From the NCBI RefSeq assembly GCF_030209745.1, contig NZ_JARVRJ010000006.1, positions 78,071-142,070 on the forward strand: a DNA stretch of 64,000 bases, given 5' to 3'. Position numbers and translations under genes: made by a program. The DNA is from Arthrobacter sp. fls2-241-R2A-200 (GTDB lineage: Bacteria; Actinomycetota; Actinomycetes; Actinomycetales; Micrococcaceae). This document shows positions 49,387 to 57,704 of this stretch, piece after piece. The number at the start of each line of letters is the position of its first letter. Position 1 is the first letter of the stretch. The notes beneath the pieces are model-generated. The model was not told where the DNA came from. It worked only from the letters and a program-made list of their open reading frames with translations, and made no database searches.

Positions 49387-50103
49387 CTATGACAATCCGG
49401 TGACCCTCATGGTGATATTGATTCGACCATGCTCCAGCCCGCAATCCTGAGGGGCGGTCCCGGCGAAGACTTTGGGAATGCCATGAAACGCAAATCTGGA
49501 GGGGCCACCGAAGACAAACAGGTCTCCTGATCGCAGCAGGACGTCAGTGTATGGCTTGGTTCGTGTATTCGTGTTGCCGAATCGGAAGCGGCAGGTATCG
49601 CCGATGCTCAGCGACACCACCGGAGCATGAGAAGCCTCGTCCTTGTCTTGATGCATGCCCATTGCCGCGCCGTCTTGGTACCAATTGACCAGCGCAGCGT
49701 CAGGTGTGTATTCGTCGGCCAGTGCGGCCAGCGAGGGGTCGGCCCCTACTTCAGCGGTGTACGCGGCAGTGAGGGCTTTCCGTCCCAGCCGGATCATCCA
49801 ATCGGGCAGGTCGAGCACGGGCTGTCCGTTGACGTCGGAGGCAGTCCGCGTGTATTTGTACGGCTGCCAGTGCCACCCCAGGCAAACGGTGCGAACAGAC
49901 ATTTGGTGGCCGCCGGGAAGCGTGGCCGCCCGTAGGGGAACGGGTCCTCGCGTCCATTCACCGAAACGTTCCACGATCCATCTCTGCTGCACTGGCGTGA
50001 GCCAGCCGGGGACATGCACAGCCCCCGGCCCCACCAAGCGGGGACCGGCGTCGTCGACTGCAGGCTGGACCAGCTCCAGCCCAAACAGCCCATCCTCGCT
50101 CAT
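49387..50103 (-). CDS. alkB: AlkB-like 2-oxoglutarate/Fe(II) dioxygenase
   Basis: This 238-residue enzyme reverses 1-methyladenine and 3-methylcytosine damage by oxidative demethylation. The iron motif HxD is in MGMHQDKDE, a distal His in FAFHGIPKV, and the 2-oxoglutarate Arg motif is RINITMR near the C-terminus. LVNWYQDGAAMG is the substrate-lid region. Its ATG overlaps the stop of the preceding methyltransferase gene (ATGA). It forms part of the coupled ogt2-sigma-ogt-alkB transcript. Confidence 0.95.
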   Translation of the reverse strand: MSEDGLFGLELVQPAVDDAGPRLVGPGAVHVPGWLTPVQQRWIVERFGEWTRGPVPLRAATLPGGHQMSVRTVCLGWHWQPYKYTRTASDVNGQPVLDLPDWMIRLGRKALTAAYTAEVGADPSLAALADEYTPDAALVNWYQDGAAMGMHQDKDEASHAPVVSLSIGDTCRFRFGNTNTRTKPYTDVLLRSGDLFVFGGPSRFAFHGIPKVFAGTAPQDCGLEHGRINITMRVTGLS

Positions 50104-50750
50104 GCTGCCGCTTCAAGGGCCAGCAGGGTGTGCTTGGCTTCAGTACCGCCCAGGTAGCCCCCATAGCTGCCGTCGGACTTGACCACTCGGTGGCATGGCA
50201 CGATGACGGGCAGCGGGTTGGTGGCACAGGCAGTTCCCACAGCCCGGACCGCGTTGGGGCTCCCCGCGGCCTGTGCCACTTGGGCGTAGCTCTCGGTATG
50301 CCCGTAAGCGATCTTGGGTAAGTGGCGAAGGACGCTGAGCCGGAAACCGCGCGACAGCCGCAGGTCCAACGTGAGGTCGAATTGCCTCCGGGTGCCACTG
50401 AAGTACTCGTCCAACTCACGCGCGGCCGCGTCCAAGCGCGCCGGGGCGTGCAGGATGCGCGGGCTGACGGAATCGGCCAATCCTTGCAGGACGTCCTGGT
50501 GGTTCTCACGTTCGAAAGCTACCCTCATGATTCCGCGATCAGTGGCGGCCAGAAGAAGGCTGCCGAGCGGAGAGTCCACCACCCGATAGGCGATGTCCAA
50601 CGTGTGCATCAGTTGGGCGTCCCGGGCCAACCTGGCTTGGAGGCTGGCGAGGGCAAGTTCAATGCCCACGTCCAGCGGCTCCAACAGGGACGCAACCTGG
50701 GCGTCGTCCGGAAGGGACTCGGGGGTCTCGTCCACAGGTTCAGAGGTCAC
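50100..50750 (-). CDS. ogt: O6-alkylguanine-DNA methyltransferase with N-terminal extension
   Basis: This 216-residue suicide methyltransferase has the acceptor Cys in PVIVPCHRVVKSDG and the helix RAVGTACATNP. An N-terminal extension of about 50 residues (starting MTSEPVDETP and containing SLLEPLDVGIELALAS) is absent from ordinary Ogt proteins and is not an Ada zinc domain. Its start overlaps the ECF sigma stop and its stop overlaps alkB. This suggests it may act with the sigma factor, perhaps as a sensor, but that is a hypothesis. Proteins of this type beside an ECF sigma gene occur in other actinobacteria. Confidence 0.9.
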   Translation of the reverse strand: MTSEPVDETPESLPDDAQVASLLEPLDVGIELALASLQARLARDAQLMHTLDIAYRVVDSPLGSLLLAATDRGIMRVAFERENHQDVLQGLADSVSPRILHAPARLDAAARELDEYFSGTRRQFDLTLDLRLSRGFRLSVLRHLPKIAYGHTESYAQVAQAAGSPNAVRAVGTACATNPLPVIVPCHRVVKSDGSYGGYLGGTEAKHTLLALEAAA

Positions 50751-51280
50751 GGCATGTCAACTTTCACGGAGGAGCGGGCCATTGCCGAAGCAGGCGCCAG
50801 GAGGGCGCGGAGGGATTTCACGCCGTCCGCGCCGGCCCGGCGCGCGGCCTCGGGGGTTCCGCCCACAAGTGCCGCGATATCGCTGTACGGAAAACCGGCC
50901 AGGTAATGGAAGGCGACCACTTGGCGCTGCTTAGGCGGAAGCTTTCCGACGGCGTCGAGCAGTTCCGCCTGTCGGTCACCGGGAATCCCAAGGAGTGAAA
51001 CCTGCTCTGGTGGTTGGTCCACGGGCACCGCGCGCCGGCCTCGGGCGCGCAGGTGGTCGATGCATTTGCGGTGGGCGATGGTGACTAGCCACGCTTCCAG
51101 ATTCGCTTCCGGCGCCAGGGCAGGGTAGGCCTGCAAAGCGGCCAGGAAGGTTTCAGACCAAGCGTCATCGGCGTCATGCAATCCAAGGACGGCCCGGCAC
51201 ACTCGAAGGACGGTTGCCCCTTGTGCCTGGACCACCGCCTCAAAGGGCTCTTTAGTCTCGCCTTGATGCCCGGAGCGCAT
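50747..51280 (-). CDS. ECF-type RNA polymerase sigma factor
   Basis: This 177-residue sigma-70-family protein has a region-2-like segment (DADDAWSETFLAALQAYPAL, AWLVTIAHRKCIDHLRAR) and a region 4 with LPPKQRQVVAFHYLAGFPYSDIAALVGGT. The C-terminal helix-turn-helix is followed by EAARRAGADGVKSL. Its start overlaps the upstream ogt2 stop (TGATG) and its stop overlaps the ogt start. No anti-sigma gene is adjacent. It probably drives transcription of repair genes on alkylation, an inference from its operon. Confidence 0.92.
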   Translation of the reverse strand: MRSGHQGETKEPFEAVVQAQGATVLRVCRAVLGLHDADDAWSETFLAALQAYPALAPEANLEAWLVTIAHRKCIDHLRARGRRAVPVDQPPEQVSLLGIPGDRQAELLDAVGKLPPKQRQVVAFHYLAGFPYSDIAALVGGTPEAARRAGADGVKSLRALLAPASAMARSSVKVDMP

Positions 51281-51789
51281 CAGAAGAGCTTGCTCTCTTT
51301 TGCTGCGGGAGGTTCTTCCAACTCCAGGAGGAAGCGCTTGTTGGAAAGGCCACCTGCGTAGCCGGTGAGTTGGCCTTTTCGGCCGACAACACGGTGGCAG
51401 GGGATGATGATGCTCAGTGGGTTGCGGCCCACCGCCGAGCCCACCGCCTGGGCGAGATGGGAATCACCGAGTTCCAGGGCCAGCTCCCCGTAACTTATGG
51501 TTTGCCCAAAGGGGATGTGTTGCAGCCGCTCCCAGACTTTCTCTTGGAAGGTGTTTCCCCTGACGGAGAAGGGCACATTGAACTCCACGCGGCCGCCGCT
51601 GAAGTACTCACCGAGCTCATCACGTGTCTGCGCGAAAACGGGGTCCTCGATGCGCGCAGGCTGTCCGAAGTAATCTGGCGCAGGCATGTGCCAGTGACCT
51701 TCATAGAAGATCCCCGTCAGGTACTCTCCGCGGGCAGTAAGCGTTAACGTCCCGAGCGGCGAATCCAAGGTTGTGTGCCTGCTGTTCAT
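51280..51789 (-). CDS. ogt: Methylated-DNA-protein-cysteine methyltransferase
   Basis: This 169-residue O6-alkylguanine methyltransferase of normal length has the active Cys in IIIPCHRVVGRKGQ, the arginine-finger helix VGSAVGRNPLS, and TFQEKVWERLQHIPFGQT upstream. The ATG at 51789 has AGGA just before it. It is first in the repair operon, with the sigma gene overlapping its stop. Only 44 bases separate it from the crgA stop, so read-through from crgA is possible. Confidence 0.94.
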   Translation of the reverse strand: MNSRHTTLDSPLGTLTLTARGEYLTGIFYEGHWHMPAPDYFGQPARIEDPVFAQTRDELGEYFSGGRVEFNVPFSVRGNTFQEKVWERLQHIPFGQTISYGELALELGDSHLAQAVGSAVGRNPLSIIIPCHRVVGRKGQLTGYAGGLSNKRFLLELEEPPAAKESKLF

Positions 51790-51833
51790 ATCCTGTAGAC
51801 GCCCTAGGCCGCTCAGATGTGAGGTGCGGATTC

Positions 51834-52085
51834 CTACGAACGCCAGCGGGTGGTCATGAGGAACCCGACGATTGCGATTCCGAAGCCGGCGACGATGTTC
51901 CATGAGGACCAGTCCGGTACAGGAAGGCGGCCCTCGGAAATGTAAAAGGTGATGATCCAGAGCAGGCCGATGATCATCAGGCCGAACATCACAGGTTTGT
52001 ACCAAACCGGATTCGGCTTGTACTGCTGGGCGGTGGAAGTCTGGGCCTGACGGGCAGGCCGCTTGCGGGGCTTGGACTCGGGCAC
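51834..52085 (-). CDS. crgA: Cell division protein CrgA
   Basis: This 83-residue membrane protein has two helices (about VMFGLMIIGLLWIITFY and the C-terminal IVAGFGIAIVGFLM) after a basic tail starting MPESKPRKRP. It is a septal protein that interacts with FtsZ and PBPs in actinobacteria. The GRLPVPDW loop between the helices matches the family. It lies between ppiA and trpG/pknB as in mycobacteria. A good ribosome site, GGAGGATCC, precedes the ATG. Confidence 0.94.
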   Translation of the reverse strand: MPESKPRKRPARQAQTSTAQQYKPNPVWYKPVMFGLMIIGLLWIITFYISEGRLPVPDWSSWNIVAGFGIAIVGFLMTTRWRS

Positions 52086-52257
52086 GGATCCTCCTTGGCT
52101 GTGGGATAAATACCCGTTGCGTCAAGCCTTGATATCCTGCAGGAAAGGAATTTCCAGCGGACATCGGGCATACGACGTTCCGGGTGGCTCTAGCTGTCAA
52201 GTCTAGCGCCAACCAGATACGCACCTGCGCCGACCGCGCCCGTTCTGAGGAGACCCC

Positions 52258-53073
52258 GTGGCGCATCAGCAGACGACGCCATCTGCTGCGCCTTACGGGG
52301 CAACAGAGCCCCATGAGCCGCGGCCGCTTTCACCGAAGCGGCGGGGTCCCGGCGACGTGTTCCGGTTGATTTGCCGGATCCTGGGTGAGCTCCTCATCAC
52401 CGCGGGGATTGTCCTGCTTCTTTTTGTGGCATGGGAGCTATGGTGGACCAACGTAGAAGCCGATGCCAAACAGACCGAGGCCGTCCAAAGCTTCGCGCAG
52501 CACTTCACCGGTCCTACCGCACCGGCAGCTACCGGCACCATCGACTATGGCACCCCTGTAGTAGGTAAGGCCCCAGCCCACGGCCAGACCATCGGCATCA
52601 TGTACATCCCGCGATTCGGCGCCGACTACACCCGCCCCATCATCGAAGGAACCAGTGCCGACGTGCTGGACACCTTGGGCCTGGGACACTACGGAAGCAC
52701 CAGCATGCCAGGTGCCATTGGCAACTTTGCGGTGGCCGGACACCGGCAAACCCACGGCGCGGTCCTGGACAACATCCACACACTGGTTCCCGGGGACAAG
52801 ATCTATGTACAAACAGCCGACGGCTACTACACGTACGTTTTCCGCAACAACCAGATCGTCCTCCCGAACCGTACCGACGTCCTGATGCCCGTTCCTACGC
52901 AAGCAGGGGCTGCAGCCAAGGAGAGCATCCTGACTATGACGAGTTGCAACCCGCGCTTCGGGTCCCAGGAACGCATTATCGCCTTCTCGGTGCTGGAAAG
53001 CTGGCAACCGGCCTCAGCCGGGCCGCCGTCGGCAATTGCAGCCCAAGTAGCCCAAGCCCGAGGAAAGGGATAA
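52258..53073 (+). CDS. srtE: Class E sortase
   Basis: This 271-residue transpeptidase anchors surface proteins to the wall. It has one membrane helix (about LITAGIVLLLFVAWEL) and a catalytic His in NFAVAGHRQTHG. The catalytic Cys is in TMTSCNPRFG, with the Arg in GSQERIIAFSVLE. Class E enzymes recognise LAxTG-type signals in high-GC actinobacteria. The start is a GTG with TGAGGAG upstream. Its partner small membrane gene follows after three bases, then trpG. No sortase substrate with an obvious sorting signal is in the window. Confidence 0.93.
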   Translation: MAHQQTTPSAAPYGATEPHEPRPLSPKRRGPGDVFRLICRILGELLITAGIVLLLFVAWELWWTNVEADAKQTEAVQSFAQHFTGPTAPAATGTIDYGTPVVGKAPAHGQTIGIMYIPRFGADYTRPIIEGTSADVLDTLGLGHYGSTSMPGAIGNFAVAGHRQTHGAVLDNIHTLVPGDKIYVQTADGYYTYVFRNNQIVLPNRTDVLMPVPTQAGAAAKESILTMTSCNPRFGSQERIIAFSVLESWQPASAGPPSAIAAQVAQARGKG

Positions 53074-53076
53074 CGG

Positions 53077-53247
53077 ATGTACGCCTGGATTTTCCGGAAT
53101 CTTCCGGGACCGCTTTGGGTCCGGATTCTGACGTGCTTGGCGTTGGTCGCCGTAGCCTTGGTGCTCATGGCGCAGTACCTGTTCCCTTGGTTATCCCAAT
53201 TCACCACCTTGACCGACTCAACGATTGGTTCAGCGCAACAGCCATGA
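53077..53247 (+). CDS. Small single-pass membrane protein, unknown
   Basis: This 56-residue frame lies between the sortase and trpG. It starts MYAWIFRNLPGPLWVRILTC and has one helix (TCLALVAVALVLMAQYLF) with a short polar tail. AGGAAAGGG gives a good ribosome site. Its stop overlaps the trpG start (ATGA). Small genes of this shape in this place recur in Micrococcales, which supports coding. Function is unknown. Confidence 0.8.
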   Translation: MYAWIFRNLPGPLWVRILTCLALVAVALVLMAQYLFPWLSQFTTLTDSTIGSAQQP

Positions 53248-53885
53248 GCACAACAAAAATTCTCGTAGTGGATAACTATGACAGCTTCGTTTACACCCTG
53301 GTGGGGTACTTGCAGGAGCTCGGTGCGGAGACCACCGTGGTCCGCAACGACGACGTCACGCTCGCCGAAGCCATCGAACTGGCGGCCGCCCGCGACGGTG
53401 TCCTCATCTCCCCGGGCCCTGGCACTCCTGCCGAGGCGGGGGTATGCATCGAGCTCATCAAATGGTGCGGTGAAATGGGCAAACCGATGCTCGGCGTCTG
53501 CCTCGGCCACCAGGCACTAGCAGAGGCGTACGGCGGCGTGGTCACTCATGCACCGGAGCTAATGCACGGAAAGACGTCTCCGGTGCAGCATGCGGGCAAC
53601 AGCGTGTTTGCAGGGCTCCCGTCGCCGATCACTGCAACCCGGTACCACTCGCTCGCGGCCGTTCGTGACTCGATCCCCGATGTCCTTGAGGTCACCGCTG
53701 AGACTACCAACGGTGTGGTCATGGGGTTGCAGCACAAGACCGCCCCTTTGTGCGGTGTTCAGTTCCACCCGGAGTCCGTACTTACCGAGGGTGGATACCA
53801 GATGCTGGGTAACTGGCTCGAGTCACTTGGCATGGCCGGGGCGGCCAAGCGGGCATCCACGCTGAGTCCCTTGATAAAGCAGTGA
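53244..53885 (+). CDS. trpG: Anthranilate/aminodeoxychorismate synthase glutamine amidotransferase
   Basis: This 213-residue class I glutamine amidotransferase releases ammonia for chorismate-derived anthranilate or 4-amino-4-deoxychorismate. It has ILVVDNYDSFVYTLV, the nucleophile Cys in MLGVCLGHQALAEAYGG and the His-Glu pair in GVQFHPESVLT. It stands alone, without trpE or pabB. The place before pknB corresponds to Rv0013 in mycobacteria. The true partner, TrpE or PabB, cannot be fixed from here, so it could equally be called pabA. Confidence 0.94.
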   Translation: MSTTKILVVDNYDSFVYTLVGYLQELGAETTVVRNDDVTLAEAIELAAARDGVLISPGPGTPAEAGVCIELIKWCGEMGKPMLGVCLGHQALAEAYGGVVTHAPELMHGKTSPVQHAGNSVFAGLPSPITATRYHSLAAVRDSIPDVLEVTAETTNGVVMGLQHKTAPLCGVQFHPESVLTEGGYQMLGNWLESLGMAGAAKRASTLSPLIKQ

Positions 53886-53933
53886 TGCCTGTAAGGCAGT
53901 GATGCCTGTGTAAAGCATTGGTGGCTGGCGCGG

Positions 53934-55823
53934 TTACTTCTTTGGCCCGGTGACCTTAGTAGGCGTGGGGGTAGGCGTATCCGTGGCCGTGTCCGTTGGG
54001 GTCGGCGTAGGAGTCGGCGTCGGGACCGGAGGCGGCGCGGGAGCCTTCGCCACGGTGACAGTCACAGCCTTGCCTTGATCGACCTTGGTGTTGAATGCAT
54101 CGCTTTGGGCTGTCACCTTACCGGGGTCCACCTGCGAGTTCTCTTGTTCCACGGCCACCATGGCCAGGCCATTGGATTTGAGCAACGCCTCCGCCTCCGC
54201 GACAGGCAGGCCAATCAGCTGCGGCACCACGACCTTGCCCGTGGAGACCTGGAGTTCCACCTTGCTTGAGGTCGCTATCGGCACACCCGGCGCCGGGCTG
54301 GTATTAATGACGACGCCTGCCGGGACAGTGGGGCTGTCAACCATGGTGGTGGTGACATCCCCGGTCATACCCAGCCTGCGCAGAGCGTCCCGAGCGTCCA
54401 GTTCGGTGCGGCCCACAATATCCGCGGGAATCGTGACGGCACTGGGGCCGCTGGAAATCGTGAGGACAATCTCCGCGTTCGGCTCCACCATGGTGCCCGC
54501 TGCCGGCGTCGTTCCCACTGCCTTGTCTTTGGGTACGGTATCGCTGGAAGCCCGCACTGATTTGGGTACCAGTTTGGCGGTGTAAAGGTCCTGGATGGCT
54601 TGGGACTCGGTCAAGTTGGCCACTGTGGGCACCGCAACTTTCTGAGACTTTTGCGGTGTGCTCATGATGCTAAAGAGCCAGAAACCCACGCCACCGAGGA
54701 CGATCAGCGTGAAAATCACCAGGGTGGCCATCCAAGCCCGACGCCGGGACTTCTGGTCGGCGGGCAGTTCCCTTTCAGGAGGCAGGCCTAAGGGAAGTGG
54801 TTCTTCCAGATGCTCGTGGAGCGGCTCGGCGTAGGCGTCTTCTTTGAACTGGCCAACGTCCAGGAAACCTACGGCAGTGGTGCTGAGAAGGTGCGTTGCC
54901 GGGTCTTCGGGTTCCACGAGATCGTTCGGATCGGTGGGAGCCTCAGAGGCCGGAAGTGCTGGGACCGCAATGCCGTTGCTTGCAGCCCTGAGGGCCCGGC
55001 GGAAAGCGGCAGCATCCTGGAAGCGGTCGGATCGGCTCTTCTGCAACGCTTTGACCAAAACCGAGTCCAGGGCCTCGGAAACGTCCGTGTTGTAGGAGCT
55101 GGCCAACTCCGGCGTCTCCCGAACGTGCTGATAAGCAACAGAGACCGGGCTGTCCCCGATGAAGGGCGGCCGGCTGGTCAAGAGTTCGTACAAGAGGCAA
55201 CCCGCGGAGTACAGGTCACTGCGTGCGTCCACCGTTTCACCGCGGGCTTGCTCGGGCGAAAGATACTGGGCGGTGCCAACAACCGCCTGAGTTTGCGTCA
55301 TTGTCGCCGCCGAATCGGCCATGGCCCGGGCAATGCCGAAGTCCATGACTTTGACCTCACCGCTATCGGCGCACACCATCACGTTGGCGGGTTTGATATC
55401 CCGGTGGACGATGCCTGCCCTGTGGCTGTATTCCAACGCCGAAAGAACACCCAGGGTGTATTCCACCGAGTCCGCAACGCTCAACTCGCGAGCCTTGATC
55501 ATGTCCCGCAAGGTCCGCCCGGAAACGTACTCCATGACGATATACGGGACGCGCACATCCTCCCCCGGACCTCCAGGAACCGAATATTCGCCGGTATCGA
55601 AGATGGCCACGATGGACGGGTGGTTCAATGCCGCCACAGCCTGGGCTTCGCGCTTGAACCGGGCTTGGAATTGGGGATCGCGGGCCAAGTCAGCCCGGAG
55701 GACCTTGACGGCGATAGTCCGTCCCAGGAGCGTGTCCGTGCCACGGTAAACGTCGGCCATCCCGCCACGACCGATCAGCTCGCCGAGCTCGTATCGGCCA
55801 TTGAGGATGCGCTGGGAACTCAC
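53934..55823 (-). CDS. pknB: Serine/threonine protein kinase PknB with PASTA domains
   Basis: This membrane kinase has about 629 residues from a GTG with GAGGGGAG upstream; an ATG at 55871 is also possible. The kinase domain has GRGGMADVYRG, catalytic VAVK-like IAVKVL, HRDIKPANV and DFGIARAMADS with the activation loop. A TM helix (ATLVIFTLIVLGGVGFWLF) is followed by three PASTA repeats (VAVPTVANL, VTIPADIVG, VVVPQLIGLP) and a Thr/Pro tail. PASTA repeats sense muropeptides or lipid II. It phosphorylates division and wall proteins. It is the last gene of the fhaA-fhaB-pstP-rodA-pbpA-pknA-pknB operon. Confidence 0.96.
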   Translation of the reverse strand: MSSQRILNGRYELGELIGRGGMADVYRGTDTLLGRTIAVKVLRADLARDPQFQARFKREAQAVAALNHPSIVAIFDTGEYSVPGGPGEDVRVPYIVMEYVSGRTLRDMIKARELSVADSVEYTLGVLSALEYSHRAGIVHRDIKPANVMVCADSGEVKVMDFGIARAMADSAATMTQTQAVVGTAQYLSPEQARGETVDARSDLYSAGCLLYELLTSRPPFIGDSPVSVAYQHVRETPELASSYNTDVSEALDSVLVKALQKSRSDRFQDAAAFRRALRAASNGIAVPALPASEAPTDPNDLVEPEDPATHLLSTTAVGFLDVGQFKEDAYAEPLHEHLEEPLPLGLPPERELPADQKSRRRAWMATLVIFTLIVLGGVGFWLFSIMSTPQKSQKVAVPTVANLTESQAIQDLYTAKLVPKSVRASSDTVPKDKAVGTTPAAGTMVEPNAEIVLTISSGPSAVTIPADIVGRTELDARDALRRLGMTGDVTTTMVDSPTVPAGVVINTSPAPGVPIATSSKVELQVSTGKVVVPQLIGLPVAEAEALLKSNGLAMVAVEQENSQVDPGKVTAQSDAFNTKVDQGKAVTVTVAKAPAPPPVPTPTPTPTPTDTATDTPTPTPTKVTGPKK

Positions 55824-55880
55824 AGGGCTGCTCCCCTCTCTATGCGCTGGACCGGGACGTGGCATGGACATGGACGTTAC

Positions 55881-57704
55881 TTACTTGCTCGGGGTGGGAG
55901 AGCTCGAGGCCTTGGCGCCGCTGTTCGGAGCGCTCGAGGGAGCGGCTGCTTTGGACAGGTGGTAAGTCACCACAGAACCTGTTTGAACCTTGGTTCCTGC
56001 AGGTGGGTCGGAGCTGACAAAGGTACCCGCCGCTTGGCCGGGGTTTCCGTTGACCGGATCACCTGCCACCCAACGCAAGTTCGCGCCGTCGATAAGGCCT
56101 TGAACCTGTGCCTCGGACAAGCCGACACCGATGCTCGGCACGGCAACCATCTCGGGACCCTTTGAGTACTGCACCGTGATCATCTGTCCGGGGTCCACCA
56201 ATCCCGTGGGGTCAAGGTTCGTCACCGTTCCTACGGGCGCCGGGTTGAAGACCTCCACGCCTGTGACTCCCAAGCCCATGCCCCGCAGCGCCGCACTCAC
56301 GGCCGGGAACTGCTGGCCCTCGAATTGCTCGGGGATGACGTTGATCTTCTGCGGGGTGGACTGTGAAGGTGTCGGTGAGGGCGCCTCCGATGTCTCACTT
56401 GGGGTAGCGGACGGGCTCGGGGCGGTTGAGCTTTGGCTGGGCGTTGATGCAGGGAGGGACGCGCTAGGCGCGCTGCTGGGTGAGAAGAAGCCCGACTGGG
56501 AAATCAGGAAACCAACCAAGGCAAACAGGACCAGGAGGATCAAAGCCACCAAAGGCCAGGTCCAAGGACTCCGCTTCCGCCGCTCCGGCTCCGGCTCGTC
56601 AAAGTTCTCCTCGGTGTAGAGGACTTCCTCATCGTTCAGCTGGCGTTCAGCCTCAAGGGCGTTGGCGCGGCCGAGCGGGTTATCGGCCGCAGCCGCTCCA
56701 AGTGCCGCACCGGCTGCGCCGGCGCCCAGTACTGGAAGCGCGGAGGTCGCCGTCGTCGAGTGTTCACGTCCGAAAGGGGAACTCACGACGCCGGTGGGGG
56801 CCGTGGCGGTGTCGATCGGGGCTGTGAGGTCCCCGGCGCCTTCGTACAGCAGCATTCCCGGAACTGCGGCATGGGCCGTTGCAATGTCGCCGTTCCGAAT
56901 GGCTTCGGCGGCTTCGGCCAACTTGATGGCATTGGCCGGACGGTTCTTGGGGTCCTTGGCAAGCATCGACATCAACAGAGCCCTGACCGGCAGGGGCAAC
57001 GTCTCCGGGAGCGGCGGCGGGGCATCGTTCACCTGGGCCAGCGCGATGGCGATTTGCGATTCACCCGAGAACGGCCGATGTCCCGAGAGGCATTCGTACC
57101 CGATGACGCCAAGTGAATAGATGTCCGAGGACCCCGTGGCGGTTTGGCCGGTGGCCTGCTCGGGAGCGAGATACTGTGCAGTGCCCATGACCTGGCCGGT
57201 CTGGGTCAAGGGAACCTGGTCCGCCAGGCGAGCAATACCGAAGTCCGTGACTTTGACGCGGTTGTCCGGAGTGATCAGGAGGTTGCCCGGCTTGATGTCC
57301 CGGTGGACGAGACCCTGTGCATGGGCCACGGCCAAAGCGCGGGCGGTCTGCCCAATGATCGAGAGCGTCATATCCGGAGAAAGGACTTGCTCGCGTTCGA
57401 GGATGGCGCTCAGCGGGTGGCCAGGCACGAGTTCCATGACCAAGTAGGCGGATCCTGCCTCTTCGCCATAGTCGAAGACGTTAGCGATGCCCACGTGGTT
57501 GAGCAGGGCGGTGTGGCGCGCCTCGGCCCGGAAGCGCTGCAGGAACCCGGGGTCTCCGGTGTATTCCTCCTTGAGTACCTTAATGGCCACGATCCGGCCA
57601 AGGATTTGGTCCTTGGCTTTCCAGACCTCCCCCATGCCGCCAATCGCAATACGACTGGTCAGCTGGAATCTGCCGCCGAGTGTGATTCCTGAAGTAGGCC
57701 TCAC
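55881..57704 (-). CDS. pknA: Serine/threonine protein kinase PknA, with PASTA tail
   Basis: This 607-residue kinase has [40 protein letters not shown] and [10 protein letters not shown]. One TM helix ([20 protein letters not shown]) follows. The outer part has two PASTA-like repeats, one near [14 protein letters not shown] and one near [14 protein letters not shown]. In M. tuberculosis PknA has no PASTA repeats, so this form differs. Its start overlaps the pbpA stop by four bases. It works with PknB in cell-shape and division control. Confidence 0.96.
   Translation of the reverse strand: MRPTSGITLGGRFQLTSRIAIGGMGEVWKAKDQILGRIVAIKVLKEEYTGDPGFLQRFRAEARHTALLNHVGIANVFDYGEEAGSAYLVMELVPGHPLSAILEREQVLSPDMTLSIIGQTARALAVAHAQGLVHRDIKPGNLLITPDNRVKVTDFGIARLADQVPLTQTGQVMGTAQYLAPEQATGQTATGSSDIYSLGVIGYECLSGHRPFSGESQIAIALAQVNDAPPPLPETLPLPVRALLMSMLAKDPKNRPANAIKLAEAAEAIRNGDIATAHAAVPGMLLYEGAGDLTAPIDTATAPTGVVSSPFGREHSTTATSALPVLGAGAAGAALGAAAADNPLGRANALEAERQLNDEEVLYTEENFDEPEPERRKRSPWTWPLVALILLVLFALVGFLISQSGFFSPSSAPSASLPASTPSQSSTAPSPSATPSETSEAPSPTPSQSTPQKINVIPEQFEGQQFPAVSAALRGMGLGVTGVEVFNPAPVGTVTNLDPTGLVDPGQMITVQYSKGPEMVAVPSIGVGLSEAQVQGLIDGANLRWVAGDPVNGNPGQAAGTFVSSDPPAGTKVQTGSVVTYHLSKAAAPSSAPNSGAKASSSPTPSK

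Noticed and set aside
53881..53909. Tandem copy of GCAGTGATGCCTGT around the trpG stop
   Set aside because: Two short copies, most likely a small slippage duplication. No hairpin or site could be assigned.
54810..56165. A 451-codon rightward frame opposite pknB
   Set aside because: It is the antisense of the kinase domain; no start signal or family motif.
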